Of a stretch of DNA of 59,967 bases, positions 34,369 to 44,093 are shown piece by piece. The DNA comes from Dethiobacter sp. GTDB taxonomy: Bacteria; Bacillota; Dethiobacteria; Dethiobacterales; Dethiobacteraceae. Below the pieces are notes generated by a model that did not search any database, was not told the origin of the DNA, and was given only the letters and a program-made list of their open reading frames with translations. The position numbers and the translations under genes were made by a program. Positions within the stretch are counted from its first letter, which is position 1, and every line of letters starts with the position of its first letter. The stretch covers positions 1 through 59,967 of the forward strand of contig JAGXTL010000084.1 in NCBI GenBank assembly GCA_018333635.1, given 5' to 3'.

Positions 34369-35098
34369 AAAAAAGAGGGAGCGGCATCAGGCAACCGGTG
34401 CTCCGGAGTGGATGACTATTTACGGCGACATGGTGACTTTGTTGCTGGCTTTCTTTGTGCTGCTTTATTCTTTTTCCGTACTCGATGTCCAGAAATTTCA
34501 GCAGATCATGTCATCTATTCAAATTTCTTTTTTGGGAGAACAAGGGATTATGGAGTTGTCGCCTGACCCGTCCAGCGGCGAGATGATTGAACTGACTGTC
34601 GATCATAATTTTCAGGATGTGCTAGTGACGTATCAGGAGGTCAAGGAGCAGCTGCGGCAAGAAGGTCTGGAAGGGATGATCAAAACGCGTATCGAGGAGC
34701 GCGGAGTAGTGCTGGAAATTCAGGACCAGATTTTGTTTGATTCCGGCAGGGCGGAAATCAGGCAGGAAGCGCAAGTATTGTTGCAGAAGGTGGCAAGGAT
34801 TATTGCGGAAATGCCTAATCAGATTATTGTCGAGGGCCATACCGACAATGTGCCGATAAATACGGCGCAATTCCCATCCAACTGGGAGCTTTCCGTGACC
34901 AGAGCCGTCCGGGTCGTGCGTTTTTTCAGCGAGGAACAAAAGCTGCCTGCCAGGCGTTTTATTGCCAGCGGCTACGGTGAATATCAGCCGCTGGCAACAA
35001 ATCTGACGGTTGCCGGGCGCGCGCAAAACCGCCGTGTCAATATAATTATTTCAGACCTTAATTTACTTGACGGGGAGGCGACGCAAAATGAGCAGTGA
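34361..35098 (+). CDS. motB: Flagellar motor stator protein MotB
   Basis: 245 residues. One TM helix with the essential ion-binding Asp23 (WMTIYGDMVTLLLAFFVLLY) and a C-terminal OmpA-like peptidoglycan-binding domain (VEGHTDNVPI..NWELSVTRA). Whether the ion is H+ or Na+ cannot be settled from this alone. Overlaps fliL by 11 bases. Confidence 0.95.
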   Translation: MPKKKRERHQATGAPEWMTIYGDMVTLLLAFFVLLYSFSVLDVQKFQQIMSSIQISFLGEQGIMELSPDPSSGEMIELTVDHNFQDVLVTYQEVKEQLRQEGLEGMIKTRIEERGVVLEIQDQILFDSGRAEIRQEAQVLLQKVARIIAEMPNQIIVEGHTDNVPINTAQFPSNWELSVTRAVRVVRFFSEEQKLPARRFIASGYGEYQPLATNLTVAGRAQNRRVNIIISDLNLLDGEATQNEQ

Positions 35099-35552
35099 AA
35101 AAAAAGATAAACAACCCGGCAAAAGCAAAACAAAACTGCTGTTAATCGCGGTAATTGTTTTGGCGCTGCTCGCTGGTGGGTTGGGTTTCTATACTTTTTT
35201 TGTACAGGCTAATCAAGACGAGGGTGTTAATCAGCCTGTGAAGGAAGAACCGTTGCTGATTCACGGGCCGGAGGATTTTACGGTCAACCTCTCTGACAGA
35301 GAGCAGCGTCGTTACCTGAGAGCAACTATTGCCCTGGGCTATGCAGACGAGAAAATGTCGAGAGAGTTGGAACAGCGCAGTGTGCAGATCCGCGACATGG
35401 TAATCAAGGTGCTGCGCAGTTTTTCCACGGAAGATATGGCTACGGCTGAGGGAGTTGCCAGACTGCGGGCGGAACTGATCAAAAATTTAAATGCCCTTTT
35501 GACCAGCGGAGAAATTAAGGAAATTTATTTTACTGAGTTGCTCGTTCAGTAA
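35088..35552 (+). CDS. fliL: Flagellar basal body-associated protein FliL
   Basis: 154 residues. A short basic cytoplasmic end, one TM helix (about 15-38), and an external FliL domain with the conserved LRATIALGY segment and EVYFTE-like end (IKEIYFTELLVQ). It supports stator function. The ATG at 35088 lies within the motB end. Confidence 0.93.
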   Translation: MSSEKKDKQPGKSKTKLLLIAVIVLALLAGGLGFYTFFVQANQDEGVNQPVKEEPLLIHGPEDFTVNLSDREQRRYLRATIALGYADEKMSRELEQRSVQIRDMVIKVLRSFSTEDMATAEGVARLRAELIKNLNALLTSGEIKEIYFTELLVQ

Positions 35553-35573
35553 GCGCATGCGGAGGGTGGACTT

Positions 35574-36035
35574 GTGTCTTCTTTTTTATCGGCTAAGGAA
35601 ATAGAGGAACTGGTCAAGCGGCTAAATCCTGAGGAGGAACTAAAGAAAAGTCAGGGTGTAGGGGTACCGCCGGCACAAGCACCGCTAGCGGAACTCAATA
35701 ACTTGCCGCTGCAGGAAATCGAGCGGGTAGAGTTTCCAGAGCTGCGAAAGAATAGCGGCGGTGAAAAATGCAGGGAAGTAGGTTTCTTTAGTGTCGTGCC
35801 GGTTACTTTGGCGCTTGAATTGGGCGGTGTCACGCTGACAGTGCGGGAAATACTTTCGCTGCAGAAGAATTCGCTAATTAAACTAGATAAGTTGGCGGGA
35901 GAAAATATTTCTCTCTGTGTCAACGGCAAGCCGCTGGCCAGCGGCGAAGTTGTGGTTATCAACGATAATTTTGCTTTTCGGGTAGCCCATTTGGGTGAAA
36001 GGCCTGCAGATGCTGAGGAGAAGGAGCAAGCGTGA
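35574..36035 (+). CDS. FliN-like SpoA-domain protein (FliN')
   Basis: 153 residues. The C-terminal half is a SpoA/FliN domain (VTLALELGGVTLTVREIL..., LCVNGKPLASGEVVVINDNFAFRV). The N-terminus MSSFLSAKEIEELVKRL resembles the CheY-P docking peptide of FliM (LSQxEIDxL). It lies between fliL and fliO, where fliM/fliY sit in Bacillus. Two more SpoA proteins are encoded at 50.7 and 51.3 kb, so this is a third, probably part of the C ring. GTG start after GGAGGGTGG. Confidence 0.85.
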   Translation: MSSFLSAKEIEELVKRLNPEEELKKSQGVGVPPAQAPLAELNNLPLQEIERVEFPELRKNSGGEKCREVGFFSVVPVTLALELGGVTLTVREILSLQKNSLIKLDKLAGENISLCVNGKPLASGEVVVINDNFAFRVAHLGERPADAEEKEQA

Positions 36036-36466
36036 TGGATAGTTTTCTGGATTTTCTGCGTGTGCTGTTCTCTCTGTTGTTCGTCTTGGCATTAGCTTGG
36101 TGGTCTACCCGTTATGGCTTGCCCTTGCTGCAAGGGACTCAAGCAAGGCGGAAGAGTAACATAACAGTGGTGGAACGGATTCCGCTTGGAATGCGCGGAG
36201 CACTCTGTCTGGTAAAGGTGGGCGATCGTTTTCTGTTAATCGGCTTGACACCGGCAAAGATAGAACGCCTGGCAGAGATTCCTGCCAGTGAACTGCATGT
36301 GCCGGATGGAGAGCCTCACCTTCCCCCGGATTTTGCGGCAATTTTAGCAAAGAGCAAGGCAAAAACAAGCGGCTTGAGCAGGCAAATTTTACGCCGCGCT
36401 CGACGAGTAAAAGAGAGGAAAGATCAGGAAGATGATCATCCGCAAGAAAAAGATTGTCATTCTTAG
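36035..36466 (+). CDS. fliO: Flagellar biosynthetic protein FliO
   Basis: 143 residues with one TM helix near the N-terminus and the FliO/FliZ core (ITVVERIPLGMRGALCLVKVGDRFLLIG). The C-terminus is highly charged. It stabilises assembly of the FliP export gate. ATG at 36035 follows AAGGAG; it overlaps fliP by 35 bases. Confidence 0.88.
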   Translation: MDSFLDFLRVLFSLLFVLALAWWSTRYGLPLLQGTQARRKSNITVVERIPLGMRGALCLVKVGDRFLLIGLTPAKIERLAEIPASELHVPDGEPHLPPDFAAILAKSKAKTSGLSRQILRRARRVKERKDQEDDHPQEKDCHS

Positions 36467-37205
36467 TCTGGGCATGTTTCTTCTGCTGGCATTGCTGCAG
36501 GCGTCCCCCGTTTTTGCTCAGCCTGCCATTCCTATTCCGAATCTCAATCTTGAGCTAGGCACAGCCACTGAGCCGGAGCAGGTGGTGGGTTCGCTCCAAC
36601 TGCTGCTGTTGCTTACTGTCCTGACACTTGTACCCGCCATTTTAGCACTGATGACATCGTTTACCAGGACAGTTATCGTGCTCTCTTTTGTGCGCAGCGC
36701 TTTAGGCACCCAACAGATCCCGCCAAACCAAGTGTTGATTGGTCTCGCATTATTTCTGACATTTTTTATTATGGCTCCGGTCTACCAAGAGGTGAATACG
36801 ACGGCGATTCAGCCCTACCTTGCAGAGGAAGTTGAATTCAATGAGGCGCTGACTGCGGCGATGCTGCCTCTGCGCGAATTTATGTTCCGTCATACGCGCG
36901 AAAAGGATCTGGCCCTTTTTGTCAACATTGCCAACGCCGAAAAACCTCGCTCACGAGCTGATGTGGCGTTGCACGTCCTGATTCCCGCTTTTGTCATTTC
37001 TGAACTGAAAACAGCATTTCAGATGGGGTTTATGATTTTTATTCCCTTTCTGGTGATAGATATGGTCGTGGCAAGCGCATTGATGTCGATGGGGATGTTT
37101 ATGCTGCCGCCGGTAATGGTTTCCCTGCCCTTTAAATTATTGTTGTTTGTCATGGTAGACGGCTGGCATTTGGTCGTTCAGTCTTTGGTTGAGAGTTTCG
37201 CATAG
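36432..37205 (+). CDS. fliP: Flagellar export gate protein FliP
   Basis: 257 residues. A cleavable signal-like segment ending near VFAQP, then FliP helices with TSFTRTVIVLSFVRSALGTQQ and the FMIFIPFLVIDMVVAS signature. It forms the core of the type III export gate with FliQ and FliR. Confidence 0.96.
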   Translation: MIIRKKKIVILSLGMFLLLALLQASPVFAQPAIPIPNLNLELGTATEPEQVVGSLQLLLLLTVLTLVPAILALMTSFTRTVIVLSFVRSALGTQQIPPNQVLIGLALFLTFFIMAPVYQEVNTTAIQPYLAEEVEFNEALTAAMLPLREFMFRHTREKDLALFVNIANAEKPRSRADVALHVLIPAFVISELKTAFQMGFMIFIPFLVIDMVVASALMSMGMFMLPPVMVSLPFKLLLFVMVDGWHLVVQSLVESFA

Positions 37206-37220
37206 GACGGGGATGATAAC

Positions 37221-37490
37221 ATGTCTCAAGAGCTTGTCCTGACAGTTGCCCGGGAGGCGGTCTTGGCCACTTTGTATATTTCCGCCCCGGTGCTCATCGT
37301 CAGCCTGATTGTCGGTCTTAGTGTCAGCGTGTTTCAGGCTACCACACAGATTCAGGAGCCTACGTTAACGTTTGTACCGAAAATTGTCGCCGTGTTCATC
37401 AGCATGCTCTTTTTTGGCGGCTGGATGCTTAACATGCTGATCCAGCTCACAGTCAGCATTTTTGCTCATCTAGGCTCCTTTGGGTCGTAG
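37221..37490 (+). CDS. fliQ: Flagellar export gate protein FliQ
   Basis: 89 residues with two TM helices and the SVFQATTQIQEPTLTFVPKI signature. Export gate component. 15 bases after fliP. Confidence 0.96.
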   Translation: MSQELVLTVAREAVLATLYISAPVLIVSLIVGLSVSVFQATTQIQEPTLTFVPKIVAVFISMLFFGGWMLNMLIQLTVSIFAHLGSFGS

Positions 37491-37496
37491 CGGCAG

Positions 37497-38258
37497 ATGA
37501 CACTCGAGCAATGGTCCGTCTTCTTTCTGCTTTTCACCCGCTTCACCGCCCTGATTGCCGTACTCCCTTTCTTTTCCTGGCAAGGCATCCCGGCACTGGC
37601 AAAAGTGGGCTTTGCCGGCCTGCTGGCGTTACTGATTTTTCTCGCAACCCCTCCCGGCTCAACTGAATTGCCGGCACACTATCTTACTTATCTTTTGGCT
37701 GTCGGTTCGGAAGTCCTCTTTGGTTTGACTTTGGGCTTTTTGGTTTTGCTGATTTTTAGCGCAGTCAGGCTGGCGGGACAGTTGGTCGATATGCAGTCAG
37801 GCTTAATGATGGCTTCCATTTTTGATCCGCAGTTTGGCGGCCAGGTAACAATTTTTGAACAATTTTACTATCTCTTTGCCTTAGTTTTTTATCTTTCGCT
37901 TAGCGGGCATCATCAGTTATTTTTGGCCTTGTCCCGTTCTGTTGAAATAATTCCGCCGGGCAGCGCAGTTTTTTCTCCGCATTTAATCCCGCAATTTTTG
38001 CAATTTATTTTTGAGATGTTTCTGGTAGCGTTTCAACTGGCGGCGCCTGTCGTTGCAGTTTTAATCTTTTCTGACCTGGCGCTCGGTCTGCTATCTAAAA
38101 CGGTTCCCCAAATACATGTCTTTATGGAGGGAATGCCTTTAAAGGTGGGGGTTGCGCTATTTATCGTTTATCTGATTTTCCCGTATATGGCAAGTCTGCT
38201 GATAACTGTATTTGCCCGCATGCAGAGCCAGATTGCCACGCTCTTTGGCCTCTTTTAA
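37497..38258 (+). CDS. fliR: Flagellar export gate protein FliR
   Basis: 253 residues, six hydrophobic segments with LFTRFTALIAVLPFFSWQGIP and the middle AGQLVDMQSGLMMASIFDP signature. Caps the FliP/FliQ gate. Six bases after fliQ. Confidence 0.95.
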   Translation: MTLEQWSVFFLLFTRFTALIAVLPFFSWQGIPALAKVGFAGLLALLIFLATPPGSTELPAHYLTYLLAVGSEVLFGLTLGFLVLLIFSAVRLAGQLVDMQSGLMMASIFDPQFGGQVTIFEQFYYLFALVFYLSLSGHHQLFLALSRSVEIIPPGSAVFSPHLIPQFLQFIFEMFLVAFQLAAPVVAVLIFSDLALGLLSKTVPQIHVFMEGMPLKVGVALFIVYLIFPYMASLLITVFARMQSQIATLFGLF

Positions 38259-38272
38259 TTGCTTTTGGGCAA

Positions 38273-39331
38273 ATGGACCTGCAGCTTTTTGCTGAAGGGG
38301 ATAAGACGGAAGACGCCACACCGCGGCGCCGGGAGGAAGCGCGCAAAAAGGGCCAGGTAGTTAAATCGGCAGAATTAAATTCTGCGGTTAACCTGCTGGC
38401 GGTAACAGCTTTTTTTATAGCCGCCGGTGAATTACTGTTTGCCTATTTTGCCCAGATGACAACCCGCTATTTGCTCATGGACGGCAGCTTGCTGACGCCC
38501 GGCAACATCGGCAGCCTGTCTTTGGCCGTATTCGGAGATTACTTTCTGCTGACGCTGCCACTGTTTCTCACTGCTCTGCTGACCGGTTTGCTAGTCAATT
38601 ATCTGCAGGTAGGCTTTCTGTTTACAACCGAACCGCTTAATCCCCAGCTAAGCCGGCTGAATCCGGTGGAAGGCTTCAAGAAGAATTTTTCTAAGCGGTC
38701 GCTCTTTGAGCTGGTTAAGTTGCTGCTGAAAATATTTCTGGTCGGAATTGTAGTCTTTCTCTTTATCCGCAATAATCTGGAAACACTGCTCCTCACGCTT
38801 TACCAAGACGCAGGCGGTCTGTGGGAAACGATCCGCTCGCTTACCTTGGACATGTCGCTAAGAATCGCCGTAGTTTTTCTCGCCCTTTCGCTGCTGGATT
38901 ATCTTTTTCAGCGCTATGAGCATAACCAGAATCTGAAAATGACTAAGCAGGAAGTTAAAGAAGAATTCAAGCAGGCTGAAGGAGACCCGCAGCTGCGGAG
39001 CCGTCTGCGAGAGCAACAGCGTAAGATTGCCATGCAACGCATGATGCAGGATGTGCCTAGTGCCACAGTAGTCATCACTAATCCTACTGCCTTGGCGGTT
39101 GCAGTCCGTTACCGGGAGGCGGAGGACGAAGCGCCGGTGGTGGTAGCAAAAGGAGCTGCCCTGATGGCAAAGAGGATCCGCGACGTAGCAACGGAGCACG
39201 GTGTTTCGCTGGTGGAAAACAAGCAGGTGGCAAGAACACTTTATGACCAGGTGGAGATCGGGCAGGAAATCCCGGTGGAACTTTACCAAGCGGTGGCAGA
39301 AATCCTGGCGCTCGTTTATAAGCTGCGCTGA
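38273..39331 (+). CDS. flhB: Flagellar export switch protein FlhB, with NPTA in place of NPTH
   Basis: 352 residues: an N-terminal EDATPRRREEARKKGQV segment, four TM helices and a cytoplasmic domain. The autocleavage site that sets export specificity normally reads NPTH; here codons at 39080-39091 encode N270-P271-T272-A273. The scissile Asn-Pro is kept and the histidine is replaced. Residue number agrees with N269 of Salmonella. The C-terminal ...REAEDEAPVVVAKGAALMA is otherwise normal. Confidence 0.94.
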   Translation: MDLQLFAEGDKTEDATPRRREEARKKGQVVKSAELNSAVNLLAVTAFFIAAGELLFAYFAQMTTRYLLMDGSLLTPGNIGSLSLAVFGDYFLLTLPLFLTALLTGLLVNYLQVGFLFTTEPLNPQLSRLNPVEGFKKNFSKRSLFELVKLLLKIFLVGIVVFLFIRNNLETLLLTLYQDAGGLWETIRSLTLDMSLRIAVVFLALSLLDYLFQRYEHNQNLKMTKQEVKEEFKQAEGDPQLRSRLREQQRKIAMQRMMQDVPSATVVITNPTALAVAVRYREAEDEAPVVVAKGAALMAKRIRDVATEHGVSLVENKQVARTLYDQVEIGQEIPVELYQAVAEILALVYKLR

Positions 39332-39366
39332 GACTGGGCTGCTAGCTTTGAGAGGATGGCATAATC

Positions 39367-41445
39367 TTGGCTAAAACTTTTGCCCGCCGCGGATGGCTGG
39401 GTATGCTGCAAAATGCAGATATGCTGGTGGCCGCTGCGGTGGTGGCGGTGGTGATGATTATTATCATCCCCATTCCCCCTTTACTTTTAGATTTGCTCTT
39501 AACGCTCTCTATTGCTTTGTCGTTGATAATCATGCTCTTAACATTATTTACTACGCAAACTTTGCAGTTTTCCGTCTTCCCCTCCCTGCTGCTTGTGATA
39601 ACCCTTTTCCGCCTCTCTTTGAATGTTTCGTCCACCAGGTTGATTCTTAGCCGCGGTGAGGCGGGCGCCATGATTGCCGCTTTCGGTGATTTTGTGGCAG
39701 GTAACAATTATGTGGTGGGCCTAATTATTTTTATAATTATCACAGTGATTCAATTTGTGGTCATAACAAGCGGCGCAGGACGTGTGGCAGAAGTGTCGGC
39801 CCGCTTTACGCTCGATGCTATGCCCGGCAAACAAATGAGCATTGACGCTGACTTTAATGCCGGTTTAATTGACGAACATACGGCTAGAAACAGACGACAA
39901 ACGTTGCAAGCGGAAGCTGATTTTTACGGGGCCATGGACGGCGCCAGCAAGTTTGTGCGGGGTGATGCCATTGCCGGGATTGTGATTGTGATCGTAAACA
40001 TCCTGGGCGGGTTTGCCATCGGGATGATCCAGCTGGGCTTTTCTTTTGAGGAAGCGCTGCAAAAATATATTCTGCTTACGGTCGGGGACGGTTTGGTGAC
40101 GCAAATTCCGGCGCTGCTGGTGGCTACAGCCGCTGGTTTGCTGGTAACTCGCAACGCTTCGGAAGGAAGTTTCGGCCGGGACTTGTCCAGGCAATTACTT
40201 AGTTTCCCCCGCGTTATGATGCTCAGCAGCGGAATCCTCCTGGCGCTGGCCTTGGTTCCGCAGATTCCTTTTTTCCCGTTTTTCTTACTCTCAGCCGCTA
40301 CCGCTTTTGCGGCATACTCCTTGCTGGACGAACAAAAGCAGGATGAAAAGCGTACTCTTTCCCAAGCGGCGGCAAAGAAAGAAGCAACGCCGGCCCCGCC
40401 TGAAAATGTCATGAATCTGCTGGCGGTGGAGCCGATGGAAATTGAAATCGGTTACAGTCTGATTTCGCTCACAGACCAAAACCAAGGCGGAGACCTTTTA
40501 GAACGGATCACCGCCAGCCGCAGGCAATGTGCTCTGGAACTGGGGATTGTCGTACAGCCCATTCGTATTCGCGATAACTTGCAGCTGCCTCCGGGAACCT
40601 ATGTTTTTAAATTGAAAGGCAATGAGATCGCCCGCGGTGAGTTGCGTCCCGGCTATTACCTCGCAATGAATCCGTTGGATTTTGATAGTCATAATCAACT
40701 TGACGGGTATCCAACAAGGGAACCAACTTTTGGTCTGCCGGCCACTTGGATTCCGGCCGAGAAGAGAGAAGCGGTTGAGATGTCAGGCTATACGGTGGTG
40801 GATGTAACCACTGTGCTGATCACTCATCTTACCGAAACGATTAAAACTTACGCGCACGAACTTTTAGGGCGTCAGGAAGTAAAGTCGCTGATTGATCTTG
40901 TAAAAGAAAAACAGCCTGCTGTGATAGATGAATTGTTGCCTGAACTGCTGACGGTGGGGGAAGTTCAGAAAGTGCTGCAAAACTTATTAAAGGAACGCGT
41001 CTCAATTCGGGATTTGGTGACAATTTTTGAAACAATGGCTGACTACGCTCGGACAAGCCGAGAGATTGATTTTTTGACAGATAATGTGCGTCAGGCTTTG
41101 GGGCGGACAATCTGCGGCCAATATGCCCACGACGGCAAATTACAAGTTATTTCTCTTGATCCACGGCTTGAGCAGAAGTTGGCAGATTCTTTGCAGTCGA
41201 CGTCAGCCGGCACCTACCCGGTGATGGATCCGCAGACTATCCAGAAGATCATGGCGGAACTTTCGGTGCGGGCAGAGCAGGTGATGTCCCAGGGACGTAA
41301 TCCGGTGGTGCTGACATCGGCGAGAATCCGCTTACCTTTTAAGCGGTTAACAGAAAGGTTTCTGCCAAGTCTGGTCGTCCTTTCTTTCAATGAAATTGTT
41401 CCCGGAGTGGAAGTAGAATCGGTAGGGATGGTGAGCCAAGGGTGA
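39367..41445 (+). CDS. flhA: Flagellar export protein FlhA
   Basis: 692 residues. Eight N-terminal TM helices, the FHIPEP-type loop (IDADFNAGLIDEHTARNRR) and a C-terminal cytoplasmic docking domain (RIRDNLQLPPGTYVFKLKGNEIA, ATWIP). It forms the nonameric export platform. The start is TTG about eight bases after GAGAGGATGG. Overlaps flhF by four bases (GTGA). Confidence 0.97.
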   Translation: MAKTFARRGWLGMLQNADMLVAAAVVAVVMIIIIPIPPLLLDLLLTLSIALSLIIMLLTLFTTQTLQFSVFPSLLLVITLFRLSLNVSSTRLILSRGEAGAMIAAFGDFVAGNNYVVGLIIFIIITVIQFVVITSGAGRVAEVSARFTLDAMPGKQMSIDADFNAGLIDEHTARNRRQTLQAEADFYGAMDGASKFVRGDAIAGIVIVIVNILGGFAIGMIQLGFSFEEALQKYILLTVGDGLVTQIPALLVATAAGLLVTRNASEGSFGRDLSRQLLSFPRVMMLSSGILLALALVPQIPFFPFFLLSAATAFAAYSLLDEQKQDEKRTLSQAAAKKEATPAPPENVMNLLAVEPMEIEIGYSLISLTDQNQGGDLLERITASRRQCALELGIVVQPIRIRDNLQLPPGTYVFKLKGNEIARGELRPGYYLAMNPLDFDSHNQLDGYPTREPTFGLPATWIPAEKREAVEMSGYTVVDVTTVLITHLTETIKTYAHELLGRQEVKSLIDLVKEKQPAVIDELLPELLTVGEVQKVLQNLLKERVSIRDLVTIFETMADYARTSREIDFLTDNVRQALGRTICGQYAHDGKLQVISLDPRLEQKLADSLQSTSAGTYPVMDPQTIQKIMAELSVRAEQVMSQGRNPVVLTSARIRLPFKRLTERFLPSLVVLSFNEIVPGVEVESVGMVSQG

Positions 41446-42527
41446 AGATAAAAAAATATTGTGTGGAAAATGTGCAGGAAGGCATGCTGCAGATCAAGAA
41501 GGAACTGGGACCTGAAGCTGTAATTATCGATAGCCGTAAGGTGCGTGAAAAAGGATTGCGCGGCTTTTTCGCACCTGTGAAGGTTGAAATTACTGCTGCC
41601 GTTGATTCCCCCCCTTCACCTTGGCAGGCTACTGCGACCAGAGAAAGAGATTTTCAGGAACAAAAAATGCAAGGAGAGCTTAGCGAACTGAAACAGCTGG
41701 TTAATCAGCTCGTGAATCGTCAGCAGAAACAAAACATTGAGGAGAAGGGGCCATTTTTTCGTTGGATGCAGCGTCTTATCGAAAATGATGTGGAGCCGGC
41801 ACTGGCACAGCAAATTTTAACGGAAATTCACGAAGACTTTGCGGTGGAAAATGCCCTCTCTGACGAAGTGATTGAACTGATTCTGCTGAAAAAAGTGCGA
41901 GAAAGGCTGCGTGTCGCCGACTTGCCGGATGCCGCCCGTATCTTAGCTTTCGTCGGACCGACAGGCGTAGGAAAAACTACTACGCTTGCCAAGCTGGCGG
42001 CGCGCTTTGCGCTGTATCACAATAAGCAGGTAGGAATGATCACAATTGATACCTACCGCATCGGGGCGGTTGAACAGCTCCGCACCTATGCGGACATTAC
42101 CGGTATGCCGATAGAAGTAGTTATGACACCAAAAGATATGCCGCGTGCGCTGGAGCGCTTGGCAGACCGTGAGCTTATTCTGGTGGATACGGCTGGGCGC
42201 AATTCAAAAAATTCGATGCAGGTTTCTGAGCTTTCCTCATTCATGGCGGGACTCCCCACACCGGAAATATTCCTGGTTTTGAGTGCCACAACCAAAACAA
42301 AAGATTTGTATCGGATTATGGCTAATTTCGCCAAGGTTAATTTTAAAAGGCTGATTTTTACAAAGTTGGATGAGACGGATACTTTTGGTGTGTTGCTAAA
42401 TGTGGCTTCTTCCACCAGCTTGCCATTGACATACATTACTACCGGCCAGAATGTGCCTGATGATCTGGAAGGAGCTAACGCGGAAAGGCTGGCAAAACTG
42501 GTCCTAGGGGTTGAGCAGCATGTCTGA
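41442..42527 (+). CDS. flhF: Flagellar biosynthesis GTPase FlhF
   Basis: 361 residues. An N-terminal B region followed by the SRP-type NG domain with Walker A GPTGVGKTTTLAKLAARF, TIDTYRIGAVEQLRTYA and the TKLDETDTFG loop. It positions or times flagellar assembly and works with FlhG. Starts inside the end of flhA. Confidence 0.95.
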   Translation: MKIKKYCVENVQEGMLQIKKELGPEAVIIDSRKVREKGLRGFFAPVKVEITAAVDSPPSPWQATATRERDFQEQKMQGELSELKQLVNQLVNRQQKQNIEEKGPFFRWMQRLIENDVEPALAQQILTEIHEDFAVENALSDEVIELILLKKVRERLRVADLPDAARILAFVGPTGVGKTTTLAKLAARFALYHNKQVGMITIDTYRIGAVEQLRTYADITGMPIEVVMTPKDMPRALERLADRELILVDTAGRNSKNSMQVSELSSFMAGLPTPEIFLVLSATTKTKDLYRIMANFAKVNFKRLIFTKLDETDTFGVLLNVASSTSLPLTYITTGQNVPDDLEGANAERLAKLVLGVEQHV

Positions 42528-43398
42528 TCAAGCGGAGCGTTTTCGTCAACTTGCCTTGGCGGCAGACTCAAGGCGGATTATTATTAAACAGAAAAGAATT
42601 CCCAGGGTGATTACCGTCACCAGCGGTAAAGGCGGAGTTGGCAAAACAAACTTGGTTGTTAACTTAGCCATTGCCCTTTCACGGTTGGGCAAACGGGTGG
42701 CGATTATGGATGCCGACTTGGGTCTGGCAAATGTAGATATTATTTTGGGGCTTTTGCCGCTGCATAACTTGTATGATGTGGTGCAGGGGACTAAATCGCT
42801 GGAAGATATAATTATCAGCGGGCCGGACGGGCTTAAAATTGTCCCGGGCGGTTCCGGTCTGACGGAAATGGCAAATTTGTCGTCGCAGCAACGAGAACGC
42901 CTGATGGACAGCCTAATCGGACTGGAGAATATGGCCGATATTCTTTTGATTGATACGGGTGCCGGACTCTCTCGTGCCGTTTTCTCTTTTGTTTCCGCCG
43001 CGGATGAACTGATAGTCATCACCACTCCCGAACCTACTGCCATTACCGATGCCTACGGACTGATTAAAGTGGTAGCAAAGCATAAACTTCACCCGCAGGT
43101 GAAACTGGTAGTGAACCAGGTGAGCGGGCACCGCGAGGCTGTTAATATCGCGGAGCGCTTTGCGGAAGTAAGCCGGAAATTTCTGCAGCTGGATGTCCGT
43201 TTCTTAGGGGAAATCTGCAGTGACCAGCAAGTCGTTCATGCGGTCAAGCAGCAACAGCCTTTTCTAACGCTTTTCCCCCGCACCAGGGCAACCCAGGATG
43301 TGCATAATATTGCCGGCAAGTTATTGGAAATTGCTCCTGAGAAACCACGGGGGATTAGCGGTTTTCTGAGCCGGCTGACAAAGCTGCTGGAAAACTGA
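42520..43398 (+). CDS. flhG: Flagellar number ATPase FlhG (FleN/YlxH)
   Basis: 292 residues, MinD/ParA type. Deviant Walker A TSGKGGVGKTNLVVNLA, MDADLGLANVDIILGL and DTGAGLSRAVFSFVSAADELI are present. It stimulates the FlhF GTPase and limits flagellar number. ATG 42520 overlaps flhF by eight bases. Confidence 0.94.
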   Translation: MSDQAERFRQLALAADSRRIIIKQKRIPRVITVTSGKGGVGKTNLVVNLAIALSRLGKRVAIMDADLGLANVDIILGLLPLHNLYDVVQGTKSLEDIIISGPDGLKIVPGGSGLTEMANLSSQQRERLMDSLIGLENMADILLIDTGAGLSRAVFSFVSAADELIVITTPEPTAITDAYGLIKVVAKHKLHPQVKLVVNQVSGHREAVNIAERFAEVSRKFLQLDVRFLGEICSDQQVVHAVKQQQPFLTLFPRTRATQDVHNIAGKLLEIAPEKPRGISGFLSRLTKLLEN

Positions 43399-43419
43399 AG
43401 CCGGAAGGGGGGGTGGGCA

Positions 43420-44079
43420 ATGACAAAGAAGAAGTGGTTGCACGTTCAGCAAAAAATTGAGATTATGCAACTGCCGGACGGCGAACGCTTTAAGAGTTTA
43501 ATTCAGGAACTCGACGGAGAAACAGTTTCTGTTACAGTCCCCTACAGACAGGGGAAATATCTGTTTCTGCACAGCGGCGAAATGGTCAGAGTGGAATTTG
43601 CGGATAACGATGCTATCTACGGGTTTCAAGCTAAAGTCCTTGGCCGGAGAAAGTCAAATCATGTGCCGCTTGTCTTGCTTTCCCGCCCGGCTTTTTTTAC
43701 CCGCAAGCAGCGCCGCAGCTTTGTTCGCTTTCCTATCACCCTGCCGGTGCGCTTTTATCTTAACCCTCAGTCGGGCGGTCAGTTAATACCGGAAAGCTGT
43801 GAGGAAAAGACAGGCAAGACGATTGATATTTCCGGCGGCGGACTGCAGATATATACTAGCTCCGCCGTGCAGGCGGGAACGCAGGTTTTGCTGCGCCTCA
43901 AGCTAAATGACGGCCATCCCCAGGAACTGATTTTGGGCGGCAATATAAGTTGGGTTACGGAAGATCAGTGGCATCGTTCCGTTCGCTTTGGTGTCTGTTT
44001 CCAGGGAATAAGTGAAGCAGCGCAGGAACGAATTATTTCTTATGTTTTTAGTATGATGCGCCAAAGAACCCTAACTTGA
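43420..44079 (+). CDS. YcgR-type PilZ c-di-GMP receptor
   Basis: 219 residues. An N-terminal YcgR-like barrel (residues 1-95), then PilZ with the c-di-GMP binding motifs RRSFVR (RxxxR, about 99-104) and DISGGGLQI (DxSxxG, about 139-144). Relatives bind c-di-GMP and slow the motor at MotA or FliG. Its place between flhG and sigD matches YpfA/YcgR relatives in Clostridia operons. No cyclase or phosphodiesterase gene is in the window. Confidence 0.9.
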   Translation: MTKKKWLHVQQKIEIMQLPDGERFKSLIQELDGETVSVTVPYRQGKYLFLHSGEMVRVEFADNDAIYGFQAKVLGRRKSNHVPLVLLSRPAFFTRKQRRSFVRFPITLPVRFYLNPQSGGQLIPESCEEKTGKTIDISGGGLQIYTSSAVQAGTQVLLRLKLNDGHPQELILGGNISWVTEDQWHRSVRFGVCFQGISEAAQERIISYVFSMMRQRTLT

Positions 44080-44093
44080 CGGGGGCGAAACGG

